Part shown: positions 25,512 through 36,359 of the stretch, one piece after another
Numbering within the stretch: position 1 is the first letter of the stretch
Layout: each line of letters starts with the position of its first letter
Assembly: GCA_945928575.1 (NCBI GenBank)
Contig: CAMENP010000009.1
Location: forward strand, 1-64,000
Direction: 5' to 3'
Origin: an uncultured Butyrivibrio sp.
GTDB lineage: Bacteria; Bacillota; Clostridia; Lachnospirales; Lachnospiraceae
DNA length: 64,000 nucleotides
Notes under the pieces: generated by a model
Told to the model about the DNA's origin: nothing
The model's database searches: none
What the model saw: the letters and a program-made list of their open reading frames with translations, nothing else
Position numbers and translations under genes: made by a program

Positions 25512-25613
25512 AAAAAACCGCCCGGACATACCAAAAACGGCTGCCCAGACGGTCGGCATACTAAGACTGCGCTCCCTGTGGGTAATCCCACGTATCCGTC
25601 AGTTACGCAGCTG
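25512..25613 (-). ncRNA. ZTP (pfl) riboswitch with overlapping terminator
   Basis: Read on the minus strand, the leader has the pfl features in order: GTAACTGACGG, GTGGGATTACCCAC, AGGGAGCGCAG, and the 3' core GCCGACCGTCTGGGCA. The terminator stem ACCGTCTGGGCA / TGTCCGGGCGGT followed by TTTTTT uses the 3' core, so ligand binding should prevent termination. ZTP/ZMP (AICAR-P) accumulates when 10-formyl-THF is short, and the two downstream genes use exactly this substrate. A TTGATT/TAATAA-like promoter lies at 25625-25655. Confidence 0.92.
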
Positions 25614-25717
25614 ATAAATATATTATTACAATAAAAAAAGAAAAAATCAAGACGTTTTCATAGAAATTTTGCAAATATGTGTTAAAATACTCATAGCCGG
25701 GATGAAAGGAAAAACAA

Positions 25718-26437
25718 ATGTATAATAATTTTATTTTTGACCTGTACGGAACCCTGATAGATATACGGACCGACGAATGGAGCAAAGCCACATGGAGAAA
25801 ATACGCCGGATGGCTTAAGACGGAGGGCATCAGGTATTCTGCGCGTAAAGTCAAAGCCCGCTATGATGAACTTATAGGCAGGCAGATAGAAGAACTTAAG
25901 AAGCGGAATACACATGAATATCCCGAACCTGATGTGATACCTGTTTTTGCTGCGATATGCCGTGATAAGAGACCTGATTATACGGATGAAGAGGTTTATA
26001 AAGCCGCAGAACAATTCAGGATCATATCAACGGAATTTATCAGACTTTATCCCAATACACTTAAGGTTCTTAAAGAACTGCGTGAGGCCGGTAAGAAAAT
26101 ATACCTTCTGTCGAATGCACAGCGGGCTTTTACCTGGCAGGAACTTGAAAGCACCGGACTGGTGCCATACTTTGATGATATTTTTATCTCGTCCGATGAA
26201 GGATGCAAGAAGCCGGATGTGGATTTTTTTAATGCACTTATCAAAAAACACGGACTTGATGTTAACGAGTGCATAATGGTCGGCAATGACGGCAGCTCAG
26301 ACATTGCGGGTGCCGCAGCGGCCGGAATGGACGCGGCTTATATAAGGACCGCGATTTCGCCGGAGAATGAGCCGGTGCCGGAATGCAAATATGTATTTTT
26401 GGACGGTGATATAGGACACATAAGGAGTGATATGTAA
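25718..26437 (+). CDS. HAD-family hydrolase (DxYGT variant)
   Basis: 239 residues. Motif I is FDLYGTLID, in which the second aspartate (general acid) is replaced by tyrosine, as in dehalogenase-like members; motif II is LLSNA, and the KKPD...VGNDGSSDI part supplies motifs III and IV. It starts behind GAAAGGA and overlaps the next gene by one base (TAATG). Substrate unknown. Confidence 0.8.
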   Translation: MYNNFIFDLYGTLIDIRTDEWSKATWRKYAGWLKTEGIRYSARKVKARYDELIGRQIEELKKRNTHEYPEPDVIPVFAAICRDKRPDYTDEEVYKAAEQFRIISTEFIRLYPNTLKVLKELREAGKKIYLLSNAQRAFTWQELESTGLVPYFDDIFISSDEGCKKPDVDFFNALIKKHGLDVNECIMVGNDGSSDIAGAAAAGMDAAYIRTAISPENEPVPECKYVFLDGDIGHIRSDM

Positions 26438-27078
26438 TGTACGATACAATTATATTTGACCTTGACGGAACACTTTTAAATACACTTGATGACTTGTGCG
26501 ACAGCACCAATTATGCGCTTAAGACGCACGGAATGCCAGCCCGTACACTTGAGGAAGTCAGACAGTTTGTCGGCAACGGAATCCGTAAACTTATCGAGCG
26601 CGCGGTACCGCAGGGAACGGAGCCGGAAGAACTTGAGAAAGTCTATAATGATTTTAAGAAACATTATGATGCGCATTGCAATGATAAGACAGGTCCGTAC
26701 GACGGAATCATGGAACTTTTGCGCGAACTTAAGATGCGCGGGTATAAGCTTGGAATAGCATCCAACAAAGTCAAATCGGCAGTTGAGAAGCTGAATGAGA
26801 TATATTTTGAAGGTCTTATGGACGGTGCGGCCGGAGTCGTTGACGGAAAACCGACCAAACCGGATCCGTATATGGTTGACGAGATGCTTAAGGAACTTGG
26901 AAGTGATAAAAAACACACGCTTTATGTCGGGGATTCACAGGTGGATGTCCGGACGGCATTCAATACCGGACTTGATATGGTCGCCGTGTTATGGGGATTC
27001 CGCGACAAGGAAGTTCTGATAGAGGCCGGAGCAACCCGCTTTATAGAGACGCCGGCGCAGTTACTTGAATATCTTTAA
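26437..27078 (+). CDS. HAD-family phosphatase, phosphoglycolate phosphatase-like
   Basis: 213 residues. Motif I is IFDLDGTLLNT with both aspartates, motif II IASNK, motif III K at GKPTKPDP, motif IV YVGDSQVDV, with a helical cap between I and II. This is the Gph/PGPase type. It is translationally coupled to the preceding HAD gene. Confidence 0.85.
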   Translation: MYDTIIFDLDGTLLNTLDDLCDSTNYALKTHGMPARTLEEVRQFVGNGIRKLIERAVPQGTEPEELEKVYNDFKKHYDAHCNDKTGPYDGIMELLRELKMRGYKLGIASNKVKSAVEKLNEIYFEGLMDGAAGVVDGKPTKPDPYMVDEMLKELGSDKKHTLYVGDSQVDVRTAFNTGLDMVAVLWGFRDKEVLIEAGATRFIETPAQLLEYL

Positions 27079-27093
27079 CAGAGGAATTGATTT

Positions 27094-28956
27094 ATGAAGG
27101 ATTTTCTCCCGATAAGCAGGGAAGACATGAAAAAAAGAGGCTGGGACGAGGTGGATTTCACATATGTGATAGGTGATGCGTATGTGGATCATTCGTCTTT
27201 CGGACCGGCGATAATCAGCAGGGTGCTTGAATCACACGGATATAAGGTAGGCATAATCGCACAGCCTGACTGGAAGAATGCGGACAGCATTGATGTTTTT
27301 GGCAGACCGAGGCTTGGATTTCTGGTGTCCGGCGGCAATATGGACCCGATGGTAAATCATTATACCGTATCCAAGAAACGCCGTAAGACGGATGCTTACA
27401 CTCCGGGCGGAGTTACCGGTAAGAGACCTGATCACGCAACCGTGGTATATTGTAATCTCATAAGGCAGCGGTACAAGGACTGTCCTCTTATAATAGGTGG
27501 AATAGAGGCAAGCCTCAGGCGGCTGGCGCACTATGATTACTGGTCGGACAGCCTGAAACGCTCGATTCTTCTGGATTCGCAGGCTGATATTATTTCATAC
27601 GGAATGGGTGAACATTCGATAGTAGAGATTGCGGACGCGCTTGATTCCGGACTGGATGTGCATGATATTACATTTATAGACGGTACGGTCTATAAGACCA
27701 AGCAGATCGAGAATGTGTATGATTATATAATGCTACCTTCATATGATGACCTGAAGGCTGATAAACTCAATTACGCAAAGAGTTTTGACATACAATACCG
27801 GAATACGGACCCTTATGCCGGAAAAAGACTTGTGGAGCCGTATGATAAAGGAGTATATGTCGTCCAGAATCCGGCGGCCAAACCGCTCACACAGATGGAA
27901 ATGGATGATGTGTACGCATTGCCTTACATGAATAATTATCATCCGTCATACGAGAAGGACGGTGGAGTTCCGGCAATATCCGAGATTAAATTCAGCATTA
28001 CAAGCAACAGAGGCTGCTTTGGCGGCTGCTCTTTCTGTGCGCTCACATTTCATCAGGGGAGAATAGTGCAGGCAAGAAGTCACGAATCGATCATTGATGA
28101 AGCAATAAGAATGACCGAAGAACCTGATTTTAAGGGATACATCCATGATGTCGGCGGACCGACGGCCAATTTCCGGCGCCCGGCCTGCGACAAGCAGATG
28201 GAGCACGGAGCATGCCCGAATAAGCAGTGCCTTTTTCCGGAACCGTGCAAGAATCTTGTGGTGGATCACAGCGATTATGTGTCGCTGTTACGCAAACTGC
28301 GTGCCCTTCCGAAGGTGAAGAAAGTTTTTGTCCGTTCCGGCGTGCGTTTTGATTATGCGCTGGCGGATAAGGATGACACTTTTATCAGGGAACTGTGCAA
28401 ATACCATATAAGCGGACAGCTGAGGGTTGCACCGGAGCATGTATCGGATAATGTATTGAAGCTTATGGGTAAGCCGGGAAACAGTGTTTATGAGAAGTTT
28501 GTCAATAAATGCGAAGTGATCAACAGACAGCTTGGCAAGGAACAGTATCTTGTCCCGTATCTTATGTCATCACATCCGGGTTCCACACTTAAGGACGCGA
28601 TCACACTTGCGGAATATATCAGGGACATCGGGTATATGCCGGAGCAGGTTCAAGATTTTTATCCGACGCCATCCACTATATCGACATGTATGTATTACAC
28701 GGGAGTTGACCCGCGCAATATGAAGCCGGTATATGTTGCCCGTAATCCGCATGAAAAAGCTATGCAGAGAGCGCTTATACAATACCGTAATCCGGAGAAT
28801 TATGACCTTGTGAAAGAAGCGCTTCTTAAAGAACACAGACAGGATCTGATAGGATTCGATAAGAAATGCCTGATACCACCGCGTAAAATAACTCCGAAAC
28901 ATAACACTGATCATCATAAAAAGGTTGAAAAAAAGCACAATAAAAGCTACAATTAA
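27094..28956 (+). CDS. YgiQ-family radical SAM protein (UPF0313)
   Basis: 620 residues. The N-terminal domain matches YgiQ ([20 protein letters not shown]), followed by the radical SAM core with CFGGCSFC (about 308-315, CX3CX2C) for the 4Fe-4S cluster. A basic tail rich in His and Lys closes the protein. The family function is unknown. It starts 15 bases after the phosphatase gene with GAGGAA upstream. Confidence 0.9.
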   Translation: MKDFLPISREDMKKRGWDEVDFTYVIGDAYVDHSSFGPAIISRVLESHGYKVGIIAQPDWKNADSIDVFGRPRLGFLVSGGNMDPMVNHYTVSKKRRKTDAYTPGGVTGKRPDHATVVYCNLIRQRYKDCPLIIGGIEASLRRLAHYDYWSDSLKRSILLDSQADIISYGMGEHSIVEIADALDSGLDVHDITFIDGTVYKTKQIENVYDYIMLPSYDDLKADKLNYAKSFDIQYRNTDPYAGKRLVEPYDKGVYVVQNPAAKPLTQMEMDDVYALPYMNNYHPSYEKDGGVPAISEIKFSITSNRGCFGGCSFCALTFHQGRIVQARSHESIIDEAIRMTEEPDFKGYIHDVGGPTANFRRPACDKQMEHGACPNKQCLFPEPCKNLVVDHSDYVSLLRKLRALPKVKKVFVRSGVRFDYALADKDDTFIRELCKYHISGQLRVAPEHVSDNVLKLMGKPGNSVYEKFVNKCEVINRQLGKEQYLVPYLMSSHPGSTLKDAITLAEYIRDIGYMPEQVQDFYPTPSTISTCMYYTGVDPRNMKPVYVARNPHEKAMQRALIQYRNPENYDLVKEALLKEHRQDLIGFDKKCLIPPRKITPKHNTDHHKKVEKKHNKSYN

Positions 28957-28988
28957 TATATATTTTCAGAGCACGAAAGGAAACAGAC

Positions 28989-29630
28989 ATGTACAAAGAT
29001 AATGACAAAATAACAATTATGGATCATCCTCTTATCAAGCACAAAATAACAATGCTTAGAATGAAGAGCACAGGAACAAATGAATTCCGTAAACTCATTG
29101 AGGAGATAGCGGTTCTTATGGGATATGAAGCATTAAGAAATCTTCCGCTTGAGAACATCGACATTGAGACACCTATCCAGGAAACACAGAGCCCGATAAT
29201 TGCAGGAAAGAAGCCGGCAATCGTACCTATTCTCCGTGCCGGACTCGGTATGGTCGGCGGACTCCTTACTCTTATGCCGGCAGCTAAGGTCGGACACATC
29301 GGATTGTACCGTGATGAGGAGACACATGAGCCGCATGAATATTATTGTAAGCTTCCTGATCCGATTGAGCAGCGTAAGATTATAGTATGTGATCCTATGC
29401 TTGCTACAGGCGGTTCTGCAGTGGCAGCGATCAATTTCATCAAGCAGCGCGGCGGCAAGGATATCACATTTATGTGCATCATTGCAGCACCGGAAGGACT
29501 CGAAAGACTTGCCAAGGAACATCCGGATGTTGACATCTATTGCGGAGCTCTTGATGAGAGACTTAATGAAAATGCTTATATCTGCCCGGGTCTTGGTGAT
29601 GCCGGAGACAGAATTTTCGGAACCAAATAA
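28989..29630 (+). CDS. upp: Uracil phosphoribosyltransferase
   Basis: 213 residues. The PRPP-binding loop reads [12 protein letters not shown], and the N-terminus [14 protein letters not shown] is characteristic. It converts uracil and PRPP to UMP in pyrimidine salvage. ATG 28989 lies behind GAAAGGA; the GTP-responsive residues of the family seem kept. A P-type ATPase gene follows after 3 bases. Confidence 0.95.
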   Translation: MYKDNDKITIMDHPLIKHKITMLRMKSTGTNEFRKLIEEIAVLMGYEALRNLPLENIDIETPIQETQSPIIAGKKPAIVPILRAGLGMVGGLLTLMPAAKVGHIGLYRDEETHEPHEYYCKLPDPIEQRKIIVCDPMLATGGSAVAAINFIKQRGGKDITFMCIIAAPEGLERLAKEHPDVDIYCGALDERLNENAYICPGLGDAGDRIFGTK

Positions 29631-29633
29631 TCT

Positions 29634-31994
29634 ATGATACCTGATAATATCCAGAGATATGCTCCGGATTACAGGGAGGGACTTACCGGTGAACAGGTGC
29701 GGGAACGGATTAAGAACGGCTGCACCAATGCACCGGTCAAGCCGCCCATGAAGTCATGCGGAGATATCATCAGAGACAACATCTTTACATATTTCAATAT
29801 GATTTTTGTAGTGATTGCCATACTTTTATGTATTGTGCAGTCTTATAAGAGTCTGACTTTTTTACCGGTTATTATATGCAATACAATAGTCGGAATCGTA
29901 CAGGAAATCCGTTCCAAAAAAGTACTTGATAAAATGAATATGCTTAATGCACCGCGTGCAATGGTCATACGCGACGGCATCAGGACACAGATACCGGCGG
30001 AGGAACTGGTGCTGGATGATATTGTTGTGTTTGGAGCCGGTAACCAGATTTGTGCTGATGCCATTGTAGTGGAAGGCGAGGTCAAGGTAAACGAATCGCT
30101 CCTTACCGGTGAATCGGATGAGATACCAAAGCAAAAGGGTGGCAAGCTTATGTCCGGAAGCTTTATTGTATCGGGCGAATGTTACGCAAGGCTTGATGCG
30201 GTAGGCGCCGATTCATATATATCGGGACTGATCGTCGAAGCGAAGGCAATGGAAAGCAAAGAGCAGTCAGAGATGATACGCTCTTTAAACAAGCTTGTTA
30301 AATTCGTCGGAATAATTATAATTCCGGTGGGACTTATATTGTTCTCTCAGAGTTTCTTTATAAACGACAATACACTGAGGGACAGCGTGGTTTCCACGAT
30401 GGCGGCACTTATCGGAATGATACCGGAAGGACTTTATCTTTTAGCGACCGTGGCGCTTGCATTAAGTGCAATGCGTCTGGCCTCGGGACGTATTCTTCTG
30501 CACGATATGAAAAGCATCGAGACACTTGCGAGGGTCAATGTTCTCTGTGTGGATAAGACCGGTACTATCACTGAAAATAAAATGGCCGTGCAGGGCGTTG
30601 TACCTGCGGATGGCGTAGATACGGACGATGCAAAGTGCCTGATAGGTGATTTTGCGGCAGCGATGTCATCGGATAATATAACAATGGAAGCGGTCAAAGC
30701 CTTTTTTACCCAAAAAACAGGGCGGCGCGTGCTGAAAGTCTCGCCCTTCTCGTCTGTGTGCAAATACAGCGGAGTTGTTTTTGAAGATGGTGCATATGTA
30801 CTTGGAGCGCCTGAATATGTGCTTGGCGGTAAGTATGACGAATACCGCGGCACGGTCACGGAAATGGCAAAGAATGGCTTAAGGACACTTGCGTTCGTGA
30901 AATATGATGGGATTCCGGACGGAAGGCCGCTTGATAAAGAAGTGGACCTTAAGGCATTTATTAACCTGGCAAATCCTATAAGAAAAGATGCTCCTGATAC
31001 GTTCCGGTATTTTGCGGACCAGGGCGTCGACATCAAGGTTATTTCCGGTGATAATCCGGTAACAGTATCACGTGTTGCAATGGAAGCCGGGATAAAAGGA
31101 GCCGAAAATTATGTGGATGCGACAACCCTTACCGATGAAGAGAGGATGAGAAAAGCATTGACGGAATGTACGGTGTTCGGAAGGGTAACACCGGCGCAGA
31201 AGAGGACTTTTGTACGAATCCTTAAAGAACTCGGCAATACCGTTGCGATGACCGGCGACGGCGTTAACGATATATTGGCACTTAAAGATGCCGATTGCAG
31301 CGTTGCAATGGCTTCGGGCAGTGAGGCTGCCGCCCAGAGTGCACAGGTTGTATTACTTGATTCTGATTTTTCGGGAATGCCGCAGGTTGTGCTTGAAGGC
31401 CGCAGAACTGTCAATAATATAGAGAGATCGGCCAGTCTCTTCCTTGTTAAAAACATATTTTCGTTTCTGCTTGCTCTTCTGGCGGTCGTATTTGCCGTGC
31501 AATATCCGCTGCAGCCGACACAGGTTACGTTAGTCAGCACATTTACGATAGGAACGCCGGGCTTTTTACTGGCGCTTGAACCGAATCACAATATCATAAA
31601 AGGCAAATTTATCAAAAATGTCCTGATGCGTGCGCTGCCTGCGGGAATTACGGATATGCTTGCCGTTGTGGGAATAGTGATTGCCGGTAAAAATCTGGCG
31701 CTCCCGGCGGATGAGATATCAACGGCAGCCACACTTGTATTGGCCGTGGTCGGACTGATGGTGGTGGCCGGAATTTCCGTGCCGCTTAATAAATTCCGCG
31801 TTGCGATAATAGGAGTGTGCGCGGCGGGAATAGTGTTCTGCTGCGTGTTTTTACATGAACTTTTTATACTCAGACCGCTGTCGATGCCGGCGGTGATCAT
31901 GTTGATATGTGCGGCATTGGCAGCAACTGCAGTGTTCTGGACATTGCGCTTTGTATTTATGCGTATAACGGACCGGAGGAGGCATAATGGATAA
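29634..31994 (+). CDS. CtpE-like cation-transporting P-type ATPase
   Basis: 786 residues. The start GLTGEQVRERIKNG, actuator TGES, phosphorylation motif DKTGTIT (about 307), nucleotide domain and hinge TGDGVNDILALKDAD are all present, with about ten membrane spans. It lacks N-terminal heavy-metal domains, and the order and length agree with CtpE-type ATPases, which take up calcium in mycobacteria. The transported ion here is inferred only. The gene overlaps the next by 8 bases. Confidence 0.85.
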   Translation: MIPDNIQRYAPDYREGLTGEQVRERIKNGCTNAPVKPPMKSCGDIIRDNIFTYFNMIFVVIAILLCIVQSYKSLTFLPVIICNTIVGIVQEIRSKKVLDKMNMLNAPRAMVIRDGIRTQIPAEELVLDDIVVFGAGNQICADAIVVEGEVKVNESLLTGESDEIPKQKGGKLMSGSFIVSGECYARLDAVGADSYISGLIVEAKAMESKEQSEMIRSLNKLVKFVGIIIIPVGLILFSQSFFINDNTLRDSVVSTMAALIGMIPEGLYLLATVALALSAMRLASGRILLHDMKSIETLARVNVLCVDKTGTITENKMAVQGVVPADGVDTDDAKCLIGDFAAAMSSDNITMEAVKAFFTQKTGRRVLKVSPFSSVCKYSGVVFEDGAYVLGAPEYVLGGKYDEYRGTVTEMAKNGLRTLAFVKYDGIPDGRPLDKEVDLKAFINLANPIRKDAPDTFRYFADQGVDIKVISGDNPVTVSRVAMEAGIKGAENYVDATTLTDEERMRKALTECTVFGRVTPAQKRTFVRILKELGNTVAMTGDGVNDILALKDADCSVAMASGSEAAAQSAQVVLLDSDFSGMPQVVLEGRRTVNNIERSASLFLVKNIFSFLLALLAVVFAVQYPLQPTQVTLVSTFTIGTPGFLLALEPNHNIIKGKFIKNVLMRALPAGITDMLAVVGIVIAGKNLALPADEISTAATLVLAVVGLMVVAGISVPLNKFRVAIIGVCAAGIVFCCVFLHELFILRPLSMPAVIMLICAALAATAVFWTLRFVFMRITDRRRHNG

Positions 31995-32670
31995 ACCGGA
32001 TATAGTATATGAAGATGACAATATAATAGTCTGCAACAAGAAAGCCGGAGTTGCGTCACAGTCGGAGCGATCATTTACCAATGACCTTACGAGCATGCTC
32101 ATGACCTATCTTGTAAGTTCCGGCAGAAAAAACGATGTGCATATAATCAACAGGCTTGATAAGCCGGTTGAGGGACTTGTGCTTTATGCTCTTAATAAGA
32201 AGGCTGCGGCAGGACTCTCGGCACTTTCCGGGGAACATGCAATCGAGAAATATTATTACGCTGTTGTCACCGGAAGGCCAGAAAACAAAGGAAATTACAC
32301 GGATTATCTGGTAAAAGTTCCGGGACAGAATGTTTCACGCGTTGCGGATGCAGATGTACCGGGGGCAAAGAAAGCCTCTCTTAATTACGAGACGATTGAG
32401 ACCATGGAAATCTCGGGCAGGGAATATTCACTTGTCAGAATAAGGCTTCTTACCGGAAGACATCACCAGATAAGGGTTCAGTTTGCCGCACACGGACATG
32501 CATTGTACGGTGATACGAAGTATAATCCTGATTTTGCCGGATGCAGGGGCGTACAGCTTATGCTGTGTGCATACAGGATTGCATTCGCCAACCCGGCGGG
32601 GGCGGACAGGATTACCGTTGAGATACGGCCGGGAGGCAAATTCACGGAATTTGAATATTTTCACGACTGA
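31987..32670 (+). CDS. RluA-family pseudouridine synthase
   Basis: 227 residues, starting within the end of the ATPase gene behind GGAGGAGG. The catalytic block is NRLDKPVEGLV (the RLDxxxxG motif with the nucleophile Asp), and TGRHHQIRVQFA and GDTKYN complete the family pattern. No S4 domain is seen, so it is of the short type that modifies rRNA or tRNA. Confidence 0.88.
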   Translation: MDKPDIVYEDDNIIVCNKKAGVASQSERSFTNDLTSMLMTYLVSSGRKNDVHIINRLDKPVEGLVLYALNKKAAAGLSALSGEHAIEKYYYAVVTGRPENKGNYTDYLVKVPGQNVSRVADADVPGAKKASLNYETIETMEISGREYSLVRIRLLTGRHHQIRVQFAAHGHALYGDTKYNPDFAGCRGVQLMLCAYRIAFANPAGADRITVEIRPGGKFTEFEYFHD

Positions 32671-32716
32671 CGGCGATAATGTATTATGACTGCTACGCGG
32701 ATAAAGGAGTTGTAAT

Positions 32717-33763
32717 ATGAAAGAACAAACCGTCATCAAATTAAAAACAGCAGGAATAATTGCAGGTGTCACGGCTGTGGTATATATTATAATAAAATAT
32801 ATGCTGCCGCTTGTGACACCTTTTGCGCTTGCGTTTATAATTGCATGCATTATTGATAAACCGGTCGGATTTATGTATGAGAGGTTTGGCTTAAAGAGAA
32901 TTATAGGCGCGACCGTTATGGTCGTGGCACTCACAGCCGTGTTTGGACTGCTTGTCTTCTACGGAGCCAGAACACTTATGGGCCAGGCTAAACAGCTTGC
33001 ACTTAAGCTGCCGGAGTATTCTTCCATGGCGGCAGGTATGGCAAAGGACTGCTGTGACAGAGTTGATGACGGGCTGAATCTTGATGATGGGACAAGTTAC
33101 AAGATAGTGAGCGGACAGATCGATAATGCCAAAGGGGTAGTGAATGACAAACTTATTCCTGCGGTTATGAACGGTTCATGGAGCTTCATAAGTTCCTGCG
33201 CCGTATTTTTTACTGCATTTGCATTTATGATAATGGCCGCGGTGTTCATAAGCCGGGATATGCCAAGAATCAGGGTGCAATGTGATAACAGTGTATTCGG
33301 AACGGAACTGAAGTTCTTAGGAGGACGGCTTAAAGATATTCTTGCAACATATGTTAAGACGCAGCTTATTATAATGACGCTCACATGCATAATATGCTCG
33401 GCCGGATTGTATTTTATGGGAAATCCGTATGCACTTTTGCTTGGCGTGCTGATAGGCATAATAGATGCACTGCCCGTCCTCGGAACAGGAACGGTATTCA
33501 TTCCGTGGTGCATAATCCTGCTTGTTATGGGAAAATACACATCGGCCGTGGCAATACTTGTGATATATCTTATAGCATATTATACCAGAGAGTTTCTTGA
33601 ACCGAAGCTTATGGGGGCCGGATTCGGAGTGTCACCGGTGTTGATGCTCATCTCACTGTATGTAGGACTGATTCTGTTTGGAATAAGCGGAGTGATAACA
33701 GGTCCTATAGCGGTAATTCTTATAAGGGAAATATGTACGCGCCTTATAAAAAAACTTGCCTGA
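32717..33763 (+). CDS. AI-2E family / YtvI-like sporulation membrane protein
   Basis: 348 residues with a pattern of about eight hydrophobic spans. The helical insert (roughly 85-150) and the GIIDALPVLGTGTVFIPW segment are diagnostic of the family. The subgroup near YtvI is expressed in sporulation in Bacillus; other members are exporters. ATG is preceded by AAGGAG. Confidence 0.8.
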   Translation: MKEQTVIKLKTAGIIAGVTAVVYIIIKYMLPLVTPFALAFIIACIIDKPVGFMYERFGLKRIIGATVMVVALTAVFGLLVFYGARTLMGQAKQLALKLPEYSSMAAGMAKDCCDRVDDGLNLDDGTSYKIVSGQIDNAKGVVNDKLIPAVMNGSWSFISSCAVFFTAFAFMIMAAVFISRDMPRIRVQCDNSVFGTELKFLGGRLKDILATYVKTQLIIMTLTCIICSAGLYFMGNPYALLLGVLIGIIDALPVLGTGTVFIPWCIILLVMGKYTSAVAILVIYLIAYYTREFLEPKLMGAGFGVSPVLMLISLYVGLILFGISGVITGPIAVILIREICTRLIKKLA

Positions 33764-33816
33764 CAGGAGAAATACATTTATAATTAACTATGTATGCGAT
33801 TGACAAGGAGACAGAT

Positions 33817-35211
33817 ATGGTATTCAGTTCAGCTGTTTTTTTATTTATATTTCTGCCGGTAGTGCTTTTCGTGCACACGGTTGTGAAGAATACGACCGCC
33901 CGTAATATTTTTCTCATTGCGGCGAGTCTCATATTCTATGCTTTCGGGGAACCGGTTTATGTTCTTCTCATGCTAGGCAGTGTGGCACTTAATTACCTGT
34001 TCGGACGGGTGCTTGCCACACATAAGAATAAAGCGTTGCTTGCCGGGGCGGTTATTATTAATATAGGAATGCTTTTCGTATTCAAATATGCGTCATGGCT
34101 TATTGGCCTTATTGATAATATACCGGGAATTTCAATTCCGGTGCCACAGATAAGAATGCCGATAGGAATATCTTTTTTTACATTTCAGGCGATGTCATAC
34201 GTTATTGATGTGTACAGAAGCGATGAAGATGAACACGCGTCTTTTTGGGATGTGTTATTGTACATATCGCTTTTTCCGCAGCTTATTGCGGGACCGATTG
34301 TCAAATATAACACGATCAAGGCACAGATACGTAACAGAAGCGTGAATGCATCTAAGATGGCATACGGAATAAGACTTTTCATAATAGGTCTTTCCAAGAA
34401 GATGCTCATTTCCAATGTGATGGGTGCGGCGGCCGATAAGATTTTTGCGATGCAGCCACAGGCAATTGACATGCCGCTTTCATGGCTTGGTGCAATATGC
34501 TATACATTACAGATTTATTTCGATTTCTCGGGATACAGTAATATGGCGGTCGGCCTCGGCAAGACTCTCGGATTTGATTTTCCGGAGAATTTTGATTATC
34601 CGTATTCGGCACACGGTATCCGTGATTTCTGGAGAAGGTGGCATATGTCACTTACCGGATGGTTCAGGGAATATCTGTATATTCCGCTCGGCGGCAACCG
34701 TAAAGGCAAGGCAAGGCAGCTTCTCAATACCATGGTTGTATTTGCGGCAACAGGTATATGGCATGGCGCCAATCTTACATTTATATTGTGGGGATTAATG
34801 CATGGAATCCTTATGTGCGCGGAGACTCTTATATTTAAGCGTAAGAAGTTAAAGAGTCCGGCGGCATGGCTTTATACAATGTTAATAGTGATAATCGGCT
34901 TTGTTATATTCCGCGCGGACAGTGTCGGATATGCCTTCACGTATATCGGAAGAATGTTCTCGTTCATGACGGAGGCGTCTGCGATGACGGTAACACTTTC
35001 AATTCTCACGCCGGTGTTTATAACAACATTTGCGGCCGCCGTTGTGATAATGTTTCCGGTTGTGCCGGCAATAAAGAAACGTCTGGACGGCAGACCGTCG
35101 TACACGGTCGTTAATACATTGTGTTATATAGCAATGTTCGGACTTTATTTCCTTTGTGTCATGACACTTGCGGCAGACTCGTACAATCCGTTTATTTACT
35201 TTAGATTTTAG
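33817..35211 (+). CDS. MBOAT-family O-acyltransferase
   Basis: 464 residues from ATG 33817, with GGAG 8 bases upstream; an in-frame ATG at 33790 is less well placed. The family blocks FWRRWHMSLTGWFREYLY and GIWHGANLTFILWG carry the catalytic histidine among ten to twelve spans. It works with the SGNH protein encoded next to acylate a surface polysaccharide, as AlgI and DltB do. Confidence 0.9.
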   Translation: MVFSSAVFLFIFLPVVLFVHTVVKNTTARNIFLIAASLIFYAFGEPVYVLLMLGSVALNYLFGRVLATHKNKALLAGAVIINIGMLFVFKYASWLIGLIDNIPGISIPVPQIRMPIGISFFTFQAMSYVIDVYRSDEDEHASFWDVLLYISLFPQLIAGPIVKYNTIKAQIRNRSVNASKMAYGIRLFIIGLSKKMLISNVMGAAADKIFAMQPQAIDMPLSWLGAICYTLQIYFDFSGYSNMAVGLGKTLGFDFPENFDYPYSAHGIRDFWRRWHMSLTGWFREYLYIPLGGNRKGKARQLLNTMVVFAATGIWHGANLTFILWGLMHGILMCAETLIFKRKKLKSPAAWLYTMLIVIIGFVIFRADSVGYAFTYIGRMFSFMTEASAMTVTLSILTPVFITTFAAAVVIMFPVVPAIKKRLDGRPSYTVVNTLCYIAMFGLYFLCVMTLAADSYNPFIYFRF

Positions 35212-35223
35212 GCGGTGCATTAT

Positions 35224-36285
35224 ATGAAAAAACAAATTCTTAAAACAATATATGTTGTGACTTTTATGGCAGCTTTTGTTTTCTTCGGAGCGGCAAGCCT
35301 TTTCTATAAGAATGAAGCAATAGGCAACGAGGAAAAAGTTACACTCGGTGGTGCCAGATATAAGGACATGGCAGATAATTTTGATGATTATTTCGGTAAA
35401 TCTTTCGGTTTCAGGGACAGGCTTGTAAATATAAATAACAGTATCAAATACAATATTTTTAAACAGTCGGGGGAACAGTCTGTAATTGCCGGAAAGGACG
35501 GATGGCTTTTCTATGAGAGGGCACTCCACGATTATACCGGAGAAAATGTAATGACACGCGATGAGGCAGCAAAAGCCGCCGGCGTCATTAAAGAAATGTC
35601 CGATTACGCAAAGGAGTGCGGCACGAAACTTATTTTTGTAAGCGCACCCAATAAAATGGAGATTTACGGCGAGTATATGCCGTATTACTGTCTCGAGGAT
35701 AAATCTGACGGCAACTATGAGCTTCTTATGGATGAATTGTCACATACGGATGTTGAATATGTTGACCTTAAGAAAGTTTTAAAAGAAGCCAGGGACGAGT
35801 CGCCTGTACAGATATATCATAAGGAAGATTCACACTGGAATAACCTGGGCGCTGCATACGCATACCGTGCAATCATGCAGAAAGCCGGAATAGATGCTTT
35901 TGATTACACCTCTCTTGATTATACGGTACAGGATAATTTTGACGGTGATTTATATTCCATGCTTTTTCCTAAGGGCAGTCACAAAGATGAGCAGGTTATG
36001 CTTGATATGGAGCAGGATTTCTATTTTACATCCAATTACAGGAGCAATGATGATCTAGTTATAGAGACGGCCAATGATAATGCAAAGGGCAGTGTGCTTG
36101 TATACAGGGATTCTTTCGGAAATGCACTTTATCAGTATTTTGCAGAGGATTTTAACACTGCAAAGTTTACGAGGGCAGTTCCGTATGATTTGACGGGAAT
36201 CGGCGATTATGATGTTGTGGTTATTGAACTGGTGGAGCGTAATCTTGCAAGCCTTATTGACATGGAGCCTGTGATGCCCCGGTAG
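35224..36285 (+). CDS. DHHW/AlgX-like SGNH acyltransferase partner
   Basis: 353 residues from ATG 35224 (AGGCGGTG upstream overlaps the MBOAT stop). One N-terminal span; the extracytoplasmic domain has DGWLFYERAL near residue 90, IYHKEDSHWNNLGA (D and H of the catalytic site) and VYRDSFGNAL. This is the usual second half of an MBOAT O-acetylation pair. Confidence 0.85.
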   Translation: MKKQILKTIYVVTFMAAFVFFGAASLFYKNEAIGNEEKVTLGGARYKDMADNFDDYFGKSFGFRDRLVNINNSIKYNIFKQSGEQSVIAGKDGWLFYERALHDYTGENVMTRDEAAKAAGVIKEMSDYAKECGTKLIFVSAPNKMEIYGEYMPYYCLEDKSDGNYELLMDELSHTDVEYVDLKKVLKEARDESPVQIYHKEDSHWNNLGAAYAYRAIMQKAGIDAFDYTSLDYTVQDNFDGDLYSMLFPKGSHKDEQVMLDMEQDFYFTSNYRSNDDLVIETANDNAKGSVLVYRDSFGNALYQYFAEDFNTAKFTRAVPYDLTGIGDYDVVVIELVERNLASLIDMEPVMPR

Positions 36286-36359
36286 GTACTTGAAATCTGG
36301 CTGTTTTTGTGTATAATCAAATAGGAATTAATAATATCATAATAGGAGAATTTGCCGAT

